Shown here: positions 21,887 through 35,200 of the stretch, piece by piece | How the letters are laid out: each line of letters opens with the position of its first letter | How positions within the stretch are numbered: position 1 is the stretch's first letter | DNA from: Fomitopsis serialis | Lineage: Eukaryota > Basidiomycota > Agaricomycetes > Polyporales > Fomitopsidaceae | Assembly (NCBI RefSeq): GCF_022376445.1 | Contig: NW_025955012.1 | Span: forward strand, 124,001-188,000 | DNA: 64,000 nt | Direction of reading: 5' to 3' | Program-made: the position numbers and the translations under genes | The notes under the pieces: model-generated | Seen by the model: the letters and a program-made list of their open reading frames with translations, nothing else | Told to the model about the DNA's origin: nothing | Database searches by the model: none

Positions 21887-24800
21887 GCGACGAGTCGGGT
21901 CTCGGATTGTGTAGGACGGGATTGTAACGTTGTGCTAGGATAGGTAGTTATAATTGCGTTCGTATGCTGTAGGCTATCACTCCTGTGTACCGGTGGCGAA
22001 ATGCTAGTGTGTTGTCACGACTGTGGTGCCGACCTTGAGATGGCCAAAGATGTCTACTGCTTTGGACTCGGATGATGTGGTACTGTTTTCTGTCGGGATT
22101 TCGGCCGGGTTAGTCTACTCGGTCATTCGAGTACCGCAAGTCTTCTGCAAAACACGCAGTAAGTACGTGCGCGGGTGGCTGTAGATCGTGGTAGCATACT
22201 GGTGTACTGTTTCCCACTCTTGAAGAAAGGTGAGCAAGGTTCACGGTGGCCGAGTAGGTAGGTGGCCGAGATCGCGGTCTGACATAGTATAAGCTATGTT
22301 GAACGTCGTGCGGTAGTTACCATTATGCTTGAGACAGACGAAAGGATGTCTCCCTGCAAAGAAAAACACTGTCGTTCCTTCACATATTTCACGTGCCTTT
22401 GCGGGCAGGGGAAGTGGGCCACAGGGCATCAATCTCGGCATAGGAGATGCGTCCCTCGACGTCCCTCGACGTCTTTCCGAGATACATATCTTTGCAGTGT
22501 CTACTGCCCTGAATTTCAGAGATAGCGATGGCAAGCGCACATAGAACGGAAAGTGGGCTGCGAAACCATCAACGTACCGTACAAGCCCCCAGGCTGGACT
22601 GCTTCGGAAGTCTGCTGAGTAGCACCGAGCTCCTTCTGTGCATCTTCCGCGCAGTTCCCAAGGAGATACTGAGTCGTACCGATGCCATCGGATAGCGTCT
22701 ATTCCTAAGTTTGAGTTTGCAGAATTCTCGGAGTATGTTGCGTGCACGTACGCGGGCGGCAACGCCACGCCGCGGGCACGTTCTGCAGGTACGTCGCAGA
22801 GCGATAGCAGTCCTGTCACGGCGCCCTAGGCTAAGCCCCTCCGAGTCCCGACTCGAGGACGACGTGTCCGGCGGCTTCTCTGTCTATCGAGATCGGGCAC
22901 TGGCAGACAAGCTGGCAGCGACATACGACAGAAAATGACAAAGAAGCAGCAGCCCGAGGACGACAGCCGCTGCGCTTCGACGTCGACGCTTCTCAGTGCC
23001 ACCGCGCGACGTCCCCTGCTGGTGGCCACTCTAGCGGTACACAACACATACCTCCGCGGGTGGGGGGCAACACACGCCCTTGGTTCTCGGCCTTGCAGCC
23101 CCTTCGGCGGTGTGCCGCCGGGCTGTGCGAACCTGCGAAGCCGCCGTGCAGATGTGCCAGTGGATACGAGTTGGTCATTGCAGCCAGGCCCCCATCTCCA
23201 TCTTCACGAAGTCAGCGCGCCATCGCCGTATCAAAGCTAAGGCCAGCGGTGCTTCCCCAAGGTCCGCCTACCCTCGGAACCTTATCCCGGCGCAGGACCG
23301 CATCATCACTGGCCACTCGCACTCGTGAACTCTATCGGGGGCCCCGACGCGGATGCGGACGCCGCTTCATCTCTGGGCAGAGACACATCCGGGCTCGTGC
23401 CAGTGGCTGGGACACGGATTTGTGATATGTAGCGTTGGGCACCGCCACCGTGTTTCGTGGACGCAGCGCAGGGCAACGGCTAGGCTGAGCGTGCGCCGGT
23501 CGAGAGTAGTGCGCGCAAGCTGGTACCGTTACTTACGGAGCACCGCCCTTGCAATCTATCTCCAGCCACGAGCAGTAGACGCGGGCCTGGCTCCCACGCT
23601 CGGAGCTTGGCCCTGTATGGGCATCCGGTGACGTCTCGCCGACGCTGCCAACTCTGCAGTGCGTCTCCTGCGCAAAAGTCCACAGGGACGACGGCGCAGA
23701 ACAGGCTAGCGTCTCGAATTCGAACAAGCACGCAGCCGTTTGCGTCCGCCTGCCTCCCAGACCATCACCGCGATCTCTGCGATGCTGATGCAATCTCGTC
23801 CTGCCCACCGAATCGCCCCGCGATGCGGCGCGCCCGCATCTCGACTCGAGGCCCACTGGCACCGTCAACCAAGCCCGCCGAGCGACCGCGCGTGCTGCAG
23901 GTGGCAAGCACGCACTCGGGCAGCGCGCGGCCCCCACCGTCCGGGTGTCCAGACCTCGGTGCATGAATCAGAAACCCTGCAGAGCCGGCTACATACCAAT
24001 AAATTCTACTTACGGAGCGTGCGCACGCGCACCGTTACGCTGGCTTTCCCCGTCCGGGGCCCGCGGTGGATCCTCGATAGGTGAGGCGACTGCCCGAGCT
24101 GGATGCGCATGTAAATATCGCGGTCAGGGAACGCGCGCGCGCGCGCGGAGCATGTTGCGGTTATTGGCAATGGATGCACGTAGCAGCGCGCACGCCCCTC
24201 CGAATCGAACCGTGATCGAGGACCACCGCAGCCTGAGCCCAACAATGCTTCCGCGCGCGATCCACCGCCGCAGACCGCAGACCGCAGACCGCAGACCGCT
24301 GGCGCTGGACGGGGTGCGCTCTGCTACGCGCGGTTACGAGGGGGACGTGCGCCCGGATCACTCATCTCACTCCCCCGCGCGCAGACAGACAATAGGACGT
24401 ACAAAGTCGGTACAAGGCGAGAGGACAAGCCCGTCACCTGCGCACGCGGCGTTCCTGGGAGCCACCGCATACGTATGGTGCGCAGGCTGGGGCGCGGAGG
24501 AGCATGCATGCCTCCGCTTCCTCGCAGAGGGCCGCTGACGGGTGGGTGCAATGTATCGCGCGGCTCTCCCCCATGCACGCACGCCGCCCCATCCGGCCGC
24601 CCTCCGCTCGCACGCCCACGCAGCGCGATCACCCAGCCTGCGTTCTCGATGCGTATGTGTTTATTGCGGCGCCGGGGCTGATGCGGGCGGCGTGACTACT
24701 AGTGCGTACAGTACCTTACGTTATCTTACGTTACATACATACATCGTGCGAGCGAACAGGCGAGCAGACGTTACGGCGACACCGATTACAGAGACACGGC

Positions 24801-25442
24801 GGATAGAGATAGACACACGCTGTCCATAGCCGGAGCCCAACAGAGACACGACGAGCGGGAGAGAGAGAATATGCGAGGGCAGTAGACGTAGAGAGCACAG
24901 ATGCAGGTGCAGAGCAGCGGCAGCGCGCGATACCAAGAAAACAGGACCGACGGGGCAGGCAAGCGGGGCGCGAGAGAGACAGGGTTTTGCGTTAAATACA
25001 ATACGGTTACGGACACGTACGGAATACACGTCCGCCGCGCGGGCGGAGGGGTGTTTGCAATGCACTGCGAGCGTCCGTGCGGCGGCGGCAGAGTGGGAAC
25101 GAACGACCAAGAACGTGTGCGCCTCGGCCAGGGGCGCGCCGGGCGATTAGGAGGGCTGTCTGATAGGTCTACTTGCGGACATGTGAGCACAGGCAGGGCA
25201 GGATGGGGGGAACGTGACGTCGTGCGCGCTTGCAGCTGGCGGGGGCGAGGGCGAGGCGGGCGAGGGCGATAGACAGGGTATGCAGCGTACGTGGAGAGGT
25301 GCGCCCGCGAGGCTTGTGCGAAGCCGAGCTCGCGAAGCAGCAGCGCGTGGGCCGAGCGCGGGGCCGGCCCCGAGCGCAGATGGGCACCGCAGACGAGGTC
25401 GTCGTCCGCGGCGAGCCCACCCGCGCATACAGCCACCCGCGA
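21887..25442. other. GC-rich gene-poor stretch downstream of copy D
   Basis: 21887-22045 is the conserved 3' flank of copy D. The rest is GC-rich with long overlapping frames on both strands, which is what base composition alone would give. There is an alternating CG run near 24129-24140 and a four-fold ACCGCAG repeat near 24272-24298. No domain recognised. 24700-25440 probably includes the 3'UTR of the homeodomain gene. Confidence 0.45.
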
Positions 25443-27745
25443 CTATTGCGGGGTGCCGTAGCCCGAGCCCGGCCCAGGCTGCGGCGACACGGAGTGGTCG
25501 GGGAACGTATACCGCGCCTGGCTGTCCTCCTGGTGGATCGTCATCCGCGTGCCGCTCTGCGGGCTCTGCGTGTACCCGCCCGACGAGTGACCGTACAGCT
25601 GATTCTGCGACGAGCCGAGGAAGCTCGAGCTCCCTGACGACAGCCCGCTGCCCGCGCTCATCGACATCCCCATCCCATAGCTCGAGCTCCCGTGCCCGTG
25701 CGAGTGGCTCAGCCCGCTCCCACCGTAGCCCATCCGCGAGTGGCTCGTGGAGTACGCGCTTTCGGGCGCATATGGGCTGCTACCGTGCCCGTGGTGGCCC
25801 TGGCCGAAGCTGCCCGCGGTGGCATTGCTGCTCGACAGACTGCGCGACATGTTCACCATATGCCGCGTACTCGCGGGCATATGTGGGTCGCCGCTGAGGC
25901 TCTGGAGGGACATGGGGTAGTACAGCTGTAGGCTGTCCGTCGGCATCGACGCGCGCCGCCCGGTGTCGAGCACGCTCGGTACGACGCCGGGGCCCGGGCG
26001 CGAGCTGAACGGCGTTGTCGTCGTCGGACCTTGTGCGGCGCGATGTGCCGGTGCGAGGATGCGTCGTCGTGCCTATGAAGTCATGGGAATACATTAGCTT
26101 TAGCTCAAGCTCAGGCGCGAGAAGGGAAGGGGAAGGATGCGTAAGCGAGGGAGACGTGGGGTACTGGGAAGAAACAGCGAAGAAAGTAGTAGACACTGAC
26201 GTTAATCATCCAGTTGGACACCTGGCTCATGCTGAGACCAGTGGCATGACACAGCTGCTTTTTCTCCTCCTCACTGGGATACGGGTGGTCCGAGTGTCGG
26301 TGGAGCCAGTCCTTGAGAAAGTCGGTGACGGGCTTGGGGAGCTTGCCGCGCTTGCGGGGCGGACGCTCGACGAGGCTCGCGGCAGAAGCGGCGGACTGGG
26401 GCGAGCGGGTGGGGGAGCTGGTGCCGGACATGTTGGGTGCGGAGGCAGAGGAGGCCATGGCAGACGCGGAGGTGGACGGCGTGGAGGGGTATGACGGCGC
26501 GCTGGTGGGCGGGTGCATATTGAAGTCGTTGGAGGGGAAGGACCACTCCTCGCTCTTAATGCCGGACGATTGACGCGCACCGCGATCTGTCGAGGCGTGA
26601 TGGCCCGAGATCCGGGTCACACCCGCGAACAGATCCTGCGAACCGAGGGAGGGATGGCGGAGCGCGTCGTCGTACTTAAGGCCAGGCACGCCCGCGAGGT
26701 TGCCGGGCGTCGAGTTTGGGCGGACGATGCCGCCTGCGGACCAGTCCGACTCGGAGGAGATGGACGACGAGAGCCCGGACGAGCGCGAGTACTCTGTCTG
26801 GAGGGGCGAGAAATTGAAGGACGAGCTCGAGCCTGCCTGGGGGAGGGTCGAGCCGGAGACGGGATACTCGTAGAGGCCGGAGGAGCGGGTGCTTTCTGCG
26901 CTCTCCGAGGTAGGGAACTGGTACGACGCGAGCCCCGACGAGGAGTTGGTCGGGCGGTGACCGGGAGGGGGGAGGCGGAGACGCGACGCGGGGTTGTCTG
27001 AGTACAGCGTCGGGAGCGACGCGCGCCGCTCGTAGCGGTCGTGGAAGGTGGACGCGAGAGACGGGAGCTGGACGCGTGCGGTGTCTGCGTCGGGCCGGTG
27101 TTCTGGCTCTGCGTGCGGGCGCGGCGAGGGTGTGTTTGGGTTCGACCACGAATTTGGGTCGAGCGAAATGTCGGGACGGGGCTTCTTGGGCAGGGGCGAG
27201 TCGCTGGGCGAGGGACCGCGCTTTTCTGGACGAGACTGGAGACTGCTGTCCGAGGTGGCGGACGTGGACATGCGGCGTGCGTCGTAGTCGTAGTCGATGT
27301 CGTGGGCGGTGCTGGGGCGGGACGGACGGTCAGCGGCGGGCGACATGAGGGGAGGAGAGAGGAGGACTGACAGGACTGCGGCGGGATAGAGGGCGAGGGC
27401 GTGGGCGTCGGGGAGGGCGTCGAGGGCGAGGCACTTGCCGTCTTCGCTGTGGGGAGAGCCACCGTCAGCGGGCGTGCCGACGCGGAGGAATATTATAAAT
27501 ACGAAAAGGGGACGCGAGGGAGCGCGCGGGTGTTCCGGGGAACGACGCGAGCAGTTTGGCAGTTGACAGCTGACAGCCCGCCTGCTTAGCTCGAAGGGGC
27601 AGGGCCCCGACGCGGCGCGGACACCTCGCGCGCTCCCTGCGTCCCGGCCAACGGGTGCGGACACTTACAGCGCGTACTGGAGCTGCGCGACGTTGTAGCT
27701 GTTGAGCGGCTGGACGTCGAGCACAGGGAGAGCAGTGTCGATCAT
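25443..27745 (-). CDS. TALE/KN homeodomain transcription factor
   Basis: Three exons on the minus strand: 27745-27669, 27446-26201, 26072-25443; lengths 77, 1246 and 630 join in frame to 650 residues. The first exon starts MIDTALPVLDVQPLNSYN. The middle is Ser/Pro-rich and disordered, with a basic EKRGPSPSD..PKKPRP stretch. The homeodomain sits at the exon 2/3 junction: KRGKLPKPVTDFLKDWL (helix 1), a HPYPSEEEKKQL loop with the three-residue TALE extension, and recognition helix SMSQVSNWMIN continued by ARRRIL from exon 3. The tail is rich in Ser, Gly, His and Tyr. The KN/TALE class includes fungal regulators such as Cup9/Tos8; it is not linked to any mating-type partner visible here. A TTATAA sequence lies about 50 bp upstream of the start. 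Confidence 0.9.
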
Positions 27746-29272
27746 GGGTGCGGAGGGCGCGGCGACGAGACTTGCAGCGATCCAGCGGTGCGGGTCTTAT
27801 AACGCGAGGGCGCGCGGCCCAGGGAGCGGTGCCAGTCCTGCCTAATCGCCATCCGAGATCCTCCTGGGAACGCTCTCCGCCAATCGCATCCCCGTCGCTT
27901 CGCCCGCACGGGGCAAATACGCTCCAGCCCTCCGTTCCCAGTGCTGTGCTCCCAATTAATCACAGATCCACATCGGGTTTTACCCCCAAATGCCTTCTCT
28001 TGCCTTATCCGGCCCACTTTAATTACCGCGGCCAACCGATTGATGCGTCCCAATCTGGGATCCCAGTGCGGTGCAGGCGCCTCTCCCGCCAGACCCCGAT
28101 CACTGCGCGCCGCCTGCAGCCTCGGTGCCTGCTTCACGTTGACTCGCCGGCCCCGGCGCGCGCCCCCGGCTTCGACGCGTGCGCGCCCCCCGCCGCTGCG
28201 CCCGCCGCCCCGCCGCCGCCGCCCGCCCGGGGTGCAGCGTGCGGGCGGCCGGCGGCGGGCCCTGCATGGAGGCATATTCTCCGGCGGCGTGCGGCTGCGA
28301 CTGCGAACAAGAGCCTGCGAAAGAGCGTTGTGGGCCAGGCACGGTTCCCAGCCATAGCACGGCGCGGGCTGGCGCTGGCTATCAGGCCGGCGCGTGGAGA
28401 TGGATGATAGCGCGCCGCCGCTGCCACTCCCACGCCCGCGACGCGCGACGCTGCCTGCGCGCACGCCCGGCGACGACGCGGGAATGCTGTGCACCGAGGA
28501 CTTGTCGAGGACACCGTTGATGTCGCGTTGCCACTCCGCCCGCCGCCACTCCCGTCGCCACAACGCTGCGCCCGATGTCTTCGACTGTTCTCAACTCCTT
28601 CCTGTGCCCTTGATGCAGACTCCTTTCTCGCTCTATCATCATCAAATCACCTCACCCATCATCAGATGCTCCCACAGGGGCGCTCCCTCCAGTCTAAACC
28701 CTCATATCCCCCTTGGCCGCACCGGCCCTCCTGTTAGTCGTGCCGGCAACAGCACCGTCTCCCTACTCCCCGCCGCCGCATCGGACTGATCTCAACACAT
28801 CACCCAAACCTGACCACCAACTCAATCACCAGACACGTCCTTTGTTACATACATACACCCATGCAAATCGAGTACATAGTCTGTGTCACGTACAGAGTGC
28901 AACGCAGACCTAGATCGCGCAACAGAAAATAAACACACCCTCCATATCCAAAATCACCATCGCGCCGCCCCCTGGCCGACGGCGAGCGAGGCCCGCTCGT
29001 CGCGGAGCATGAACAACAGAAGAAAGCTAATCTCACGCGCGCAGATGCGTTTGGTAAGATGTTGTAGTAGTACGGCCTGCCGGGCGCCCCTCCACCTCCG
29101 GGATCGCAGAGAGCAAAGGAGCCACCGTCCACCGGCGCGCATCGCAAACCCAGACCCTATACACCCAATCTAAATCAATGCAGCGCAATCCACCCACCAA
29201 ACCAGCAACAATGTGATCGCGCCGGCCCCGCTCTGATTCTGACTCGTCCCTGCATCGCTCGCGCATTCACGG
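27746..29272. other. Intergenic region upstream of the homeodomain gene
   Basis: Very GC-rich near 28140-28260, then C/T- and A-rich. No convincing gene. It holds the homeodomain promoter and the Cdc11-like gene's 3' end. Confidence 0.5.
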
Positions 29273-32200
29273 TCACTGGGCACCTGCCCGCACGCCCTCC
29301 CTCGCCTTCGCCTTCGTCTTCGTCTTCGTCTTCTCCTTCTCCCGCGTGAGGCCCCCCTGCGCGTCTCCCGCGTTGGGCAGAGAAGGCGCAGCAGCCGCAA
29401 CTGCAGCCGCGCTCGCCCCGGTCCCCGGCACGCGATCGCGCCCACGGTCGAGGTTCACGAGCACGCCCTCCGCCTTCGCGCGCTCCTTGGCGACGTCTCC
29501 ACGCCGTCGAGCAGGCGGATCCGGGGCACGCGCGCATGACGAGCCCGCGGTACGCCAGCCGCCCCAGGTAAACGTCGTCGGGCAGGTCCCGCCGGAACTT
29601 CGCGTCCAGCTCCTTCCACACCGCAGCGCCCGACGCAGAGCCGGCCACAGAACCCATCACTGGCGGAGGCCCGCTCTGCGCACGCGGCGGTGCCTCCCCC
29701 GTGCCCGCGCGATGGCCCCCGGCGGCGTCTCCGTGCCCACCGGGACTTGCGGCCGCCTCGGCGCCTCCCCGCGCGGGCGCATTAGCACCACCAGCAGAGC
29801 CTGCGATTGAACTTTGTTGTGGTCCGTGCGAATGCGCACCGTCCCTGGCTCTGTGTCCGGTTGGGAGATGATCGTGGGCTGATCCGCCTGCTTGGGACGC
29901 AGGCCCGCGGACGGGCGCCGCGAATCCGGCGAGCGCGTTGCCTCCAGAGCTGGGCCCGGGGCGGTCGCCGTCGGAGGGTTGCAGCGCACCAGGCACGTCC
30001 CGCACAAGGATGGGAAGGTACCACCCGAGCGTGCATGGGTTCATCCTGTAACATAAGGGAAGAGAGCGACGGCGCACGCACGCAGGAGGCTGTCAGCGAT
30101 CCGATGGACACTTTCAGTCAGGAATGAAGAGAAGTTGGCGCGCCGGATTCTGCGCGACGACTGGCTGCACAGCTCCTCGGCAGGCTTGGCCTCCGGTGCG
30201 GAGGGGCACGAGCACGGGGCAGGTCCAGGTGCAAGGGGGTTCGTCCCCGTGCTCCGGAGGCAGAGAACGCAAGGTTCGAAACGCATCATTCACCCAACAT
30301 GCCGCCACAATGCTGCTGGAGCGTCGGGGCGATGCGCGGCGCACCGGAGAGCACCAGGCGCCGAGGCACGTAGCACGGAAGCGTGGTGCGGTGGTATTCA
30401 TGGAAGGGAAAACGAAAAAAGTACGCAACACTGCAAAGAACGTACGTACCTGAAATCGAGCATCTCGATATCAGTCATCCCCCGGAGGACGCGGGCGAGA
30501 AGCCGTGCGTTTTTGATCCGCGACCCGATGAGGGTGAGCTTGCGGAGGCGCGTCAAGCCTTCGAGCGGGCGCGGGTCCTCGACGAAGTTGTAGTTAAGGT
30601 TCAGCACCCGAACGTTGGGTATCAAGCGCGCCAGGCCGGTCGGGAGCGCCGTCAGCCGGCATGCGGCGAGCTCGAGGTAGACGAGATGGTAGCAAGGCTC
30701 CGCAATGAAACCGCCCTTGAGTGGATTGCCTGTGCAAAGGCGCGGGATGAGGTCAGACACGTTCCACGATAGGCTCGGCGTTCCACCGAGGATTCCGCCC
30801 GGACGAATCACGATGCAAGGCACGCGACCCGGAGCATTGGGTGCGTTCAATGAAATATGGACAAGGCTAGACTCACCAGAGAGATACAATCGTTTTACGT
30901 CGCGAACATCGCGCAGCGAGAGGGACCTGATACGCACAAACACCCAGGTCAATCACCGGTGGCAAAAGTTTAGAATAGCTAGCAGGAGGCAGTCACCTGC
31001 CGTGGGCATGACCCGCTGCAATAGGAAGGAACGTCGAAACTCACAGTCCAGGCTTGCCACCCTGATTCCGCAGGCTCAGGTTTTCCAACTTTATCAGCCG
31101 GTGTGCCTTGTGAATAGTTCCGAGATAGTTGTTGTCGGCATATAGCGTGCGAAGGCCAGGGAAAGCAGAGGCATCCAGTTGCTTCAGCCGATTGCCGGAT
31201 ACACGGAGTATCCTGAGCCGGGGCATTGTACCATCGCGGTCTAGCTCGTCTAGCGCGTTGTTGTCTGCGATAATGCAATTCAATGAGCAATTCCCAAGGA
31301 GCAGCACTGATAACAGCATGAAGTGAGCCGCATACGCATCGCGGGATCAAAGCGCGCGCTTATCACCACTTGACAGAGAACATCAAGTAGACTCTCCCAG
31401 GGCAACATTACCGCTCCTGGCAGATTCGTGACGCAGGGACTGGGGGCACGCACCTAGATTCAGCGCTACCAGCGCCGGTGCTGATGCGAGCCCAGACACG
31501 TTGGAGACCCGATTATGGCTAACATTGAGCATTTCCAGGCGGGTCCTATCAAAGGGAAGATAGATGACCGTGAGTATGATTGATCGAGGCACTCGAGGGA
31601 GCCTGACGAATTCACCGCCGACCAAGACAGCAAGCGCGGATTGTGTAAAACGTCAGACGTACCAGCGATAGTCCTGCAGATCAAGACTTTGCACGACGTT
31701 CCCCTGAAGACTGAGCTTCACGAGCCCGTCCATCTTCTGCAACCCGTCGACGCTGTCGATCCTGTTTCCATCTGCTCGAAGCTCTCGAAGATGGCGAAGA
31801 CATGCAAGCTCTGTTTCATGCAGACAGGTCAGGCCTGTGTCACAACCACATAACAGAGATAGGACCGCAACTCACGGCGCAGCGAAGTAATTTGGTTGCG
31901 ACTCAGGTCGAGGTACTCAATGTTCAGTAAATGGCTGAAGGACGTAAGCCCTGTCAAGCTGCCCATTGAGTTCCAACAAAGGAAGCAACCACGACTGCTC
32001 AGCATAATCCAGGGGAGGAGTGAACGAAGACTCACACATTTGACACTACTGACAATGAGCGCACCGTCCCTGGGATGCCGCTGAGCCAAGATAGTTGGTT
32101 GTGGTTACTGCCGAAGAAGACATTCGTCAGCTACGTCCCGCGAGTACCAAGTGAACCCGAGATCGTCTGCAGTATGGCATATTCGCCGCCCATGACATGG

Positions 32201-35200
32201 CAGGCTGCAGATCATGACTCACATTGTCAATGGTCCAATCGGGGTAAAAACTCCTTCAGTCTTGCCACACTGTCTATGTTGCGCGCCGACAAATCAATGG
32301 ACGTCAAGTCCTCCCAGTACGGTTCGAATGGCTGTACGTCCGTAATGACCTGTACGAGACGATCGTGGGCGACGCCAAAGGAACATTCCGTGAGGAACGT
32401 TGCATTCGCGTTCCTACCGGCGGAACTAGGAGTCTTCGAGTGTGGCCGAGAGAATACCCTCCTTGAAACCTCACGGCCGGGACTCGCCTTAGCGCTGCTT
32501 GGCCGCCGTGCCTTGAGCGGCTGGAGTTCTTCAGTCTGCGGACGTCCTAAGCTGCTCGCCCTCGATGGAGAGTCGTCTTCCAGCCCAGCTTGATTGACCG
32601 AGTCAATAGAGTATTTCTGTTGTAACCACCGTCGCACTTACCGGGATCCTCCAAGTTGTCCAGCATATCGGCAATACGCTTGGATCTCGCGGAAGGTACC
32701 AGTACAGAGCCCGCCTTATTAGTCCCGCCGACCAGGGGGCTGTCGTCCTCGTCCTCGGTGCCTTCTGGATCAACAGGTGTAGGCACGTTCCGCCCAATCC
32801 CGCGGATCGGTCCGTCCCTCTTGCCATCAGAGAAGCTGACTGAGCGACGACGTCCGAGGCGCGCCGCCGGCGTAGATGTCTTGTTCTTGTTGGGATCTTT
32901 CAACGCTGACACCGGCGTAATGCTCGAGCTCTTCAAGGCAGAGCGAAGCGTCCCACTGGCGGATCCAGCGCCAGCGCCAGCGCGGGCATTGGGGGTTGTC
33001 AATGAAGAAGTTGCATAGGATTGAGGGACGAGATGGTGAGGCGGTGTGTCCTGTAAAGCGGGTTGTGGTTGCGAGTCTGCCGCTGCTTGATCGGCGTTGT
33101 AGTCTCCTTCGGAATCGCCTGAGACAGATTCTGCAGGGACGGAAAGGTCGGCTGTATCTGTGACCTCTTCGTCGTCTTCACCGTCAGACTCGGTGATCTC
33201 AGAGCCTTCAGATTCGTCTTGTCCTGCAGGGGGTCCGTCGAATGAAAAAGATGTGAGCTCGATCTCCTCTTCATCTTCTACGTCAGTGGCCTCGTCAATC
33301 TCTTGGAACCTGTCATCTTCGGTATCTAGAGACTCCTCGCCGGCGTCTTCGTCATGGTCGCGCTCAACGACGACTGCAGCATGGGTCGGCTGGTCCCCTG
33401 AATCGTCCTCCTCCCTGAGACTCTCGATGTCACGGAAAGGGTCTTCACTCTCGTTCCCGTCAGTTGTGTCGACAGCGAGGCGCCTCTCCGCCTCGGCCAT
33501 CCCCGCCGTCGCAGCAGCGGTGTCTTTGACCCACTTCATCATGACCTTGTCAAACACCATCTTCCCGACCCTGTCAGGCAGAGTAGGCACGTCCTCTGGC
33601 GCGATGCGCGTTATTTGTTTGGGCCCGGGGTGCTTGACAAACGAAGCAGCACTGCCCTGCGTGAGGGTCGTCCCCGAGGCCGTACTCGATGAGACGAACC
33701 GTGTGAGATCCTCATTTCGCCCCGGGCGGAGCGAAGACGAGGGGTACGCGGCGGGCCGCCAGCGGTAGGGCGAGGAAGGTGGGATTAGATTCAGGTCTTG
33801 ACCGTGATTGGGTGCCTCCGATGGTGGACGCCGGAGGTGCATCCTCAGCTGTCACGGTGAGCCGAACAGGAGGGTCAGGGAACTGTTCCAGAAGGCGCTG
33901 AGAGTCCAGAGACATATGTGTAATCCCATCGGCGAGCATATCGTCTATGTCGGTGGTGTCCTCGTCGCTGTCATATGGCGGAGGGCTCAGCTTCCGTTTT
34001 CCCCTCGTCGTCCCCGTGAGCGTATGGTGCGCAGCGTCGCGAATCTGTATGCTGCCTCGCCTGGCGGTAGATATACGGGAGGGCATTTCATGCTGGAAAG
34101 CGGCGTTATCTCGTCTGCTCGTCTCATCCGCGGTAATGTGGGAAGGTTCGGTGTCTTCAGAGAATATACGTTTTGAGCCCTTCATATCGCTTCTAATTTG
34201 CGCCATGAGGTTTGCTGCTTGCTCCCGATAGCCCAAAGACGAATAGACTCCACGCTGAGATGACGCCACAGTCCAGCTCGGAGAAGGCGTCTTCCGACAT
34301 TGGAATTGGCAGCAGCTAGAGATGAAGGTGCCGCTGGCACGGCTGAGGCAGGCATGCGTCAGACCTATTGAAGGTTAACTGAATAAATACACTCACGAGA
34401 CACACTCGCATCCGCTTGTTCTTTTGGAGATGCGTCTCTGTTCCGAACCCGGGGATCTTGCACTCGCAACCGTCGAGACAGTCGAGAAGTCTCGCGCCCG
34501 TCGTATCTTGTCCATGAGCGACTTCGACTCGCCGACATAGTCTTTCCGTCTCGGCCGATGGATCATAGCCTCGCCGTCACCGCTACGCGAGATTTCGCTC
34601 GCGGGGCTAAGTTTGATACGTTTCGCACTCCGCAGACGCACCGAGCTGACCTCGCGTACAGGGGATAGGGCGGTAGAGGAGTATGACCGGTGGTGGTCAC
34701 GGCGCCACTGCCTGCAGAGGGCGTATTTACAGCGATCGAATCGACCATCGCCGAGAGGTGGTCCCGAGTGAATGTGTCATACTGGAACTGGAAGAGACGT
34801 AGACGCGGATCGGTAGAAGGAGGATTTAGCATGTCGGAATGCATGCGAGGATGTCCTGGTGTGCTCTGCGCTGCCGGAATGACGCCGTTGGGATTGAAGG
34901 GGCTCGGCCGAGGTGCTTCGAACGTAAATTGACAATCCAACACGCCAGCCTCTCCGCTCTGCACTTCTTGCCCATCTCCTCCCTCTCCTACGGCTATATC
35001 ACCCCGGGAAAGCTCTCCTATAATCTCCGTATCCTCCAGAGACGGCATATATACGCGTGAGAGGCGCGAAGGAACGGAAGGTGCGGTTGCCTGGACAGCT
35101 GGCAGAGGAGCCGACTTACCGCCAGGCGGTGATGGTGGCTCAAACATGCGTTCAAGTGCAAGCGGACTGAAGAAGTCTTTCCCAAAGGCTTTCTTCCCTC

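Noticed and set aside
22241..22819. 192-codon open frame on the minus strand
   Set aside because: It overlaps the direct repeat shared with the non-coding flank of copy C, has no motif, and lies in GC-rich DNA where long frames arise by chance.
26617..27462. 281-codon open frame overlapping the homeodomain gene on the same strand
   Set aside because: Ser/Pro/Arg composition is the shadow of the homeodomain gene in another frame; the homeodomain frame has domain support.
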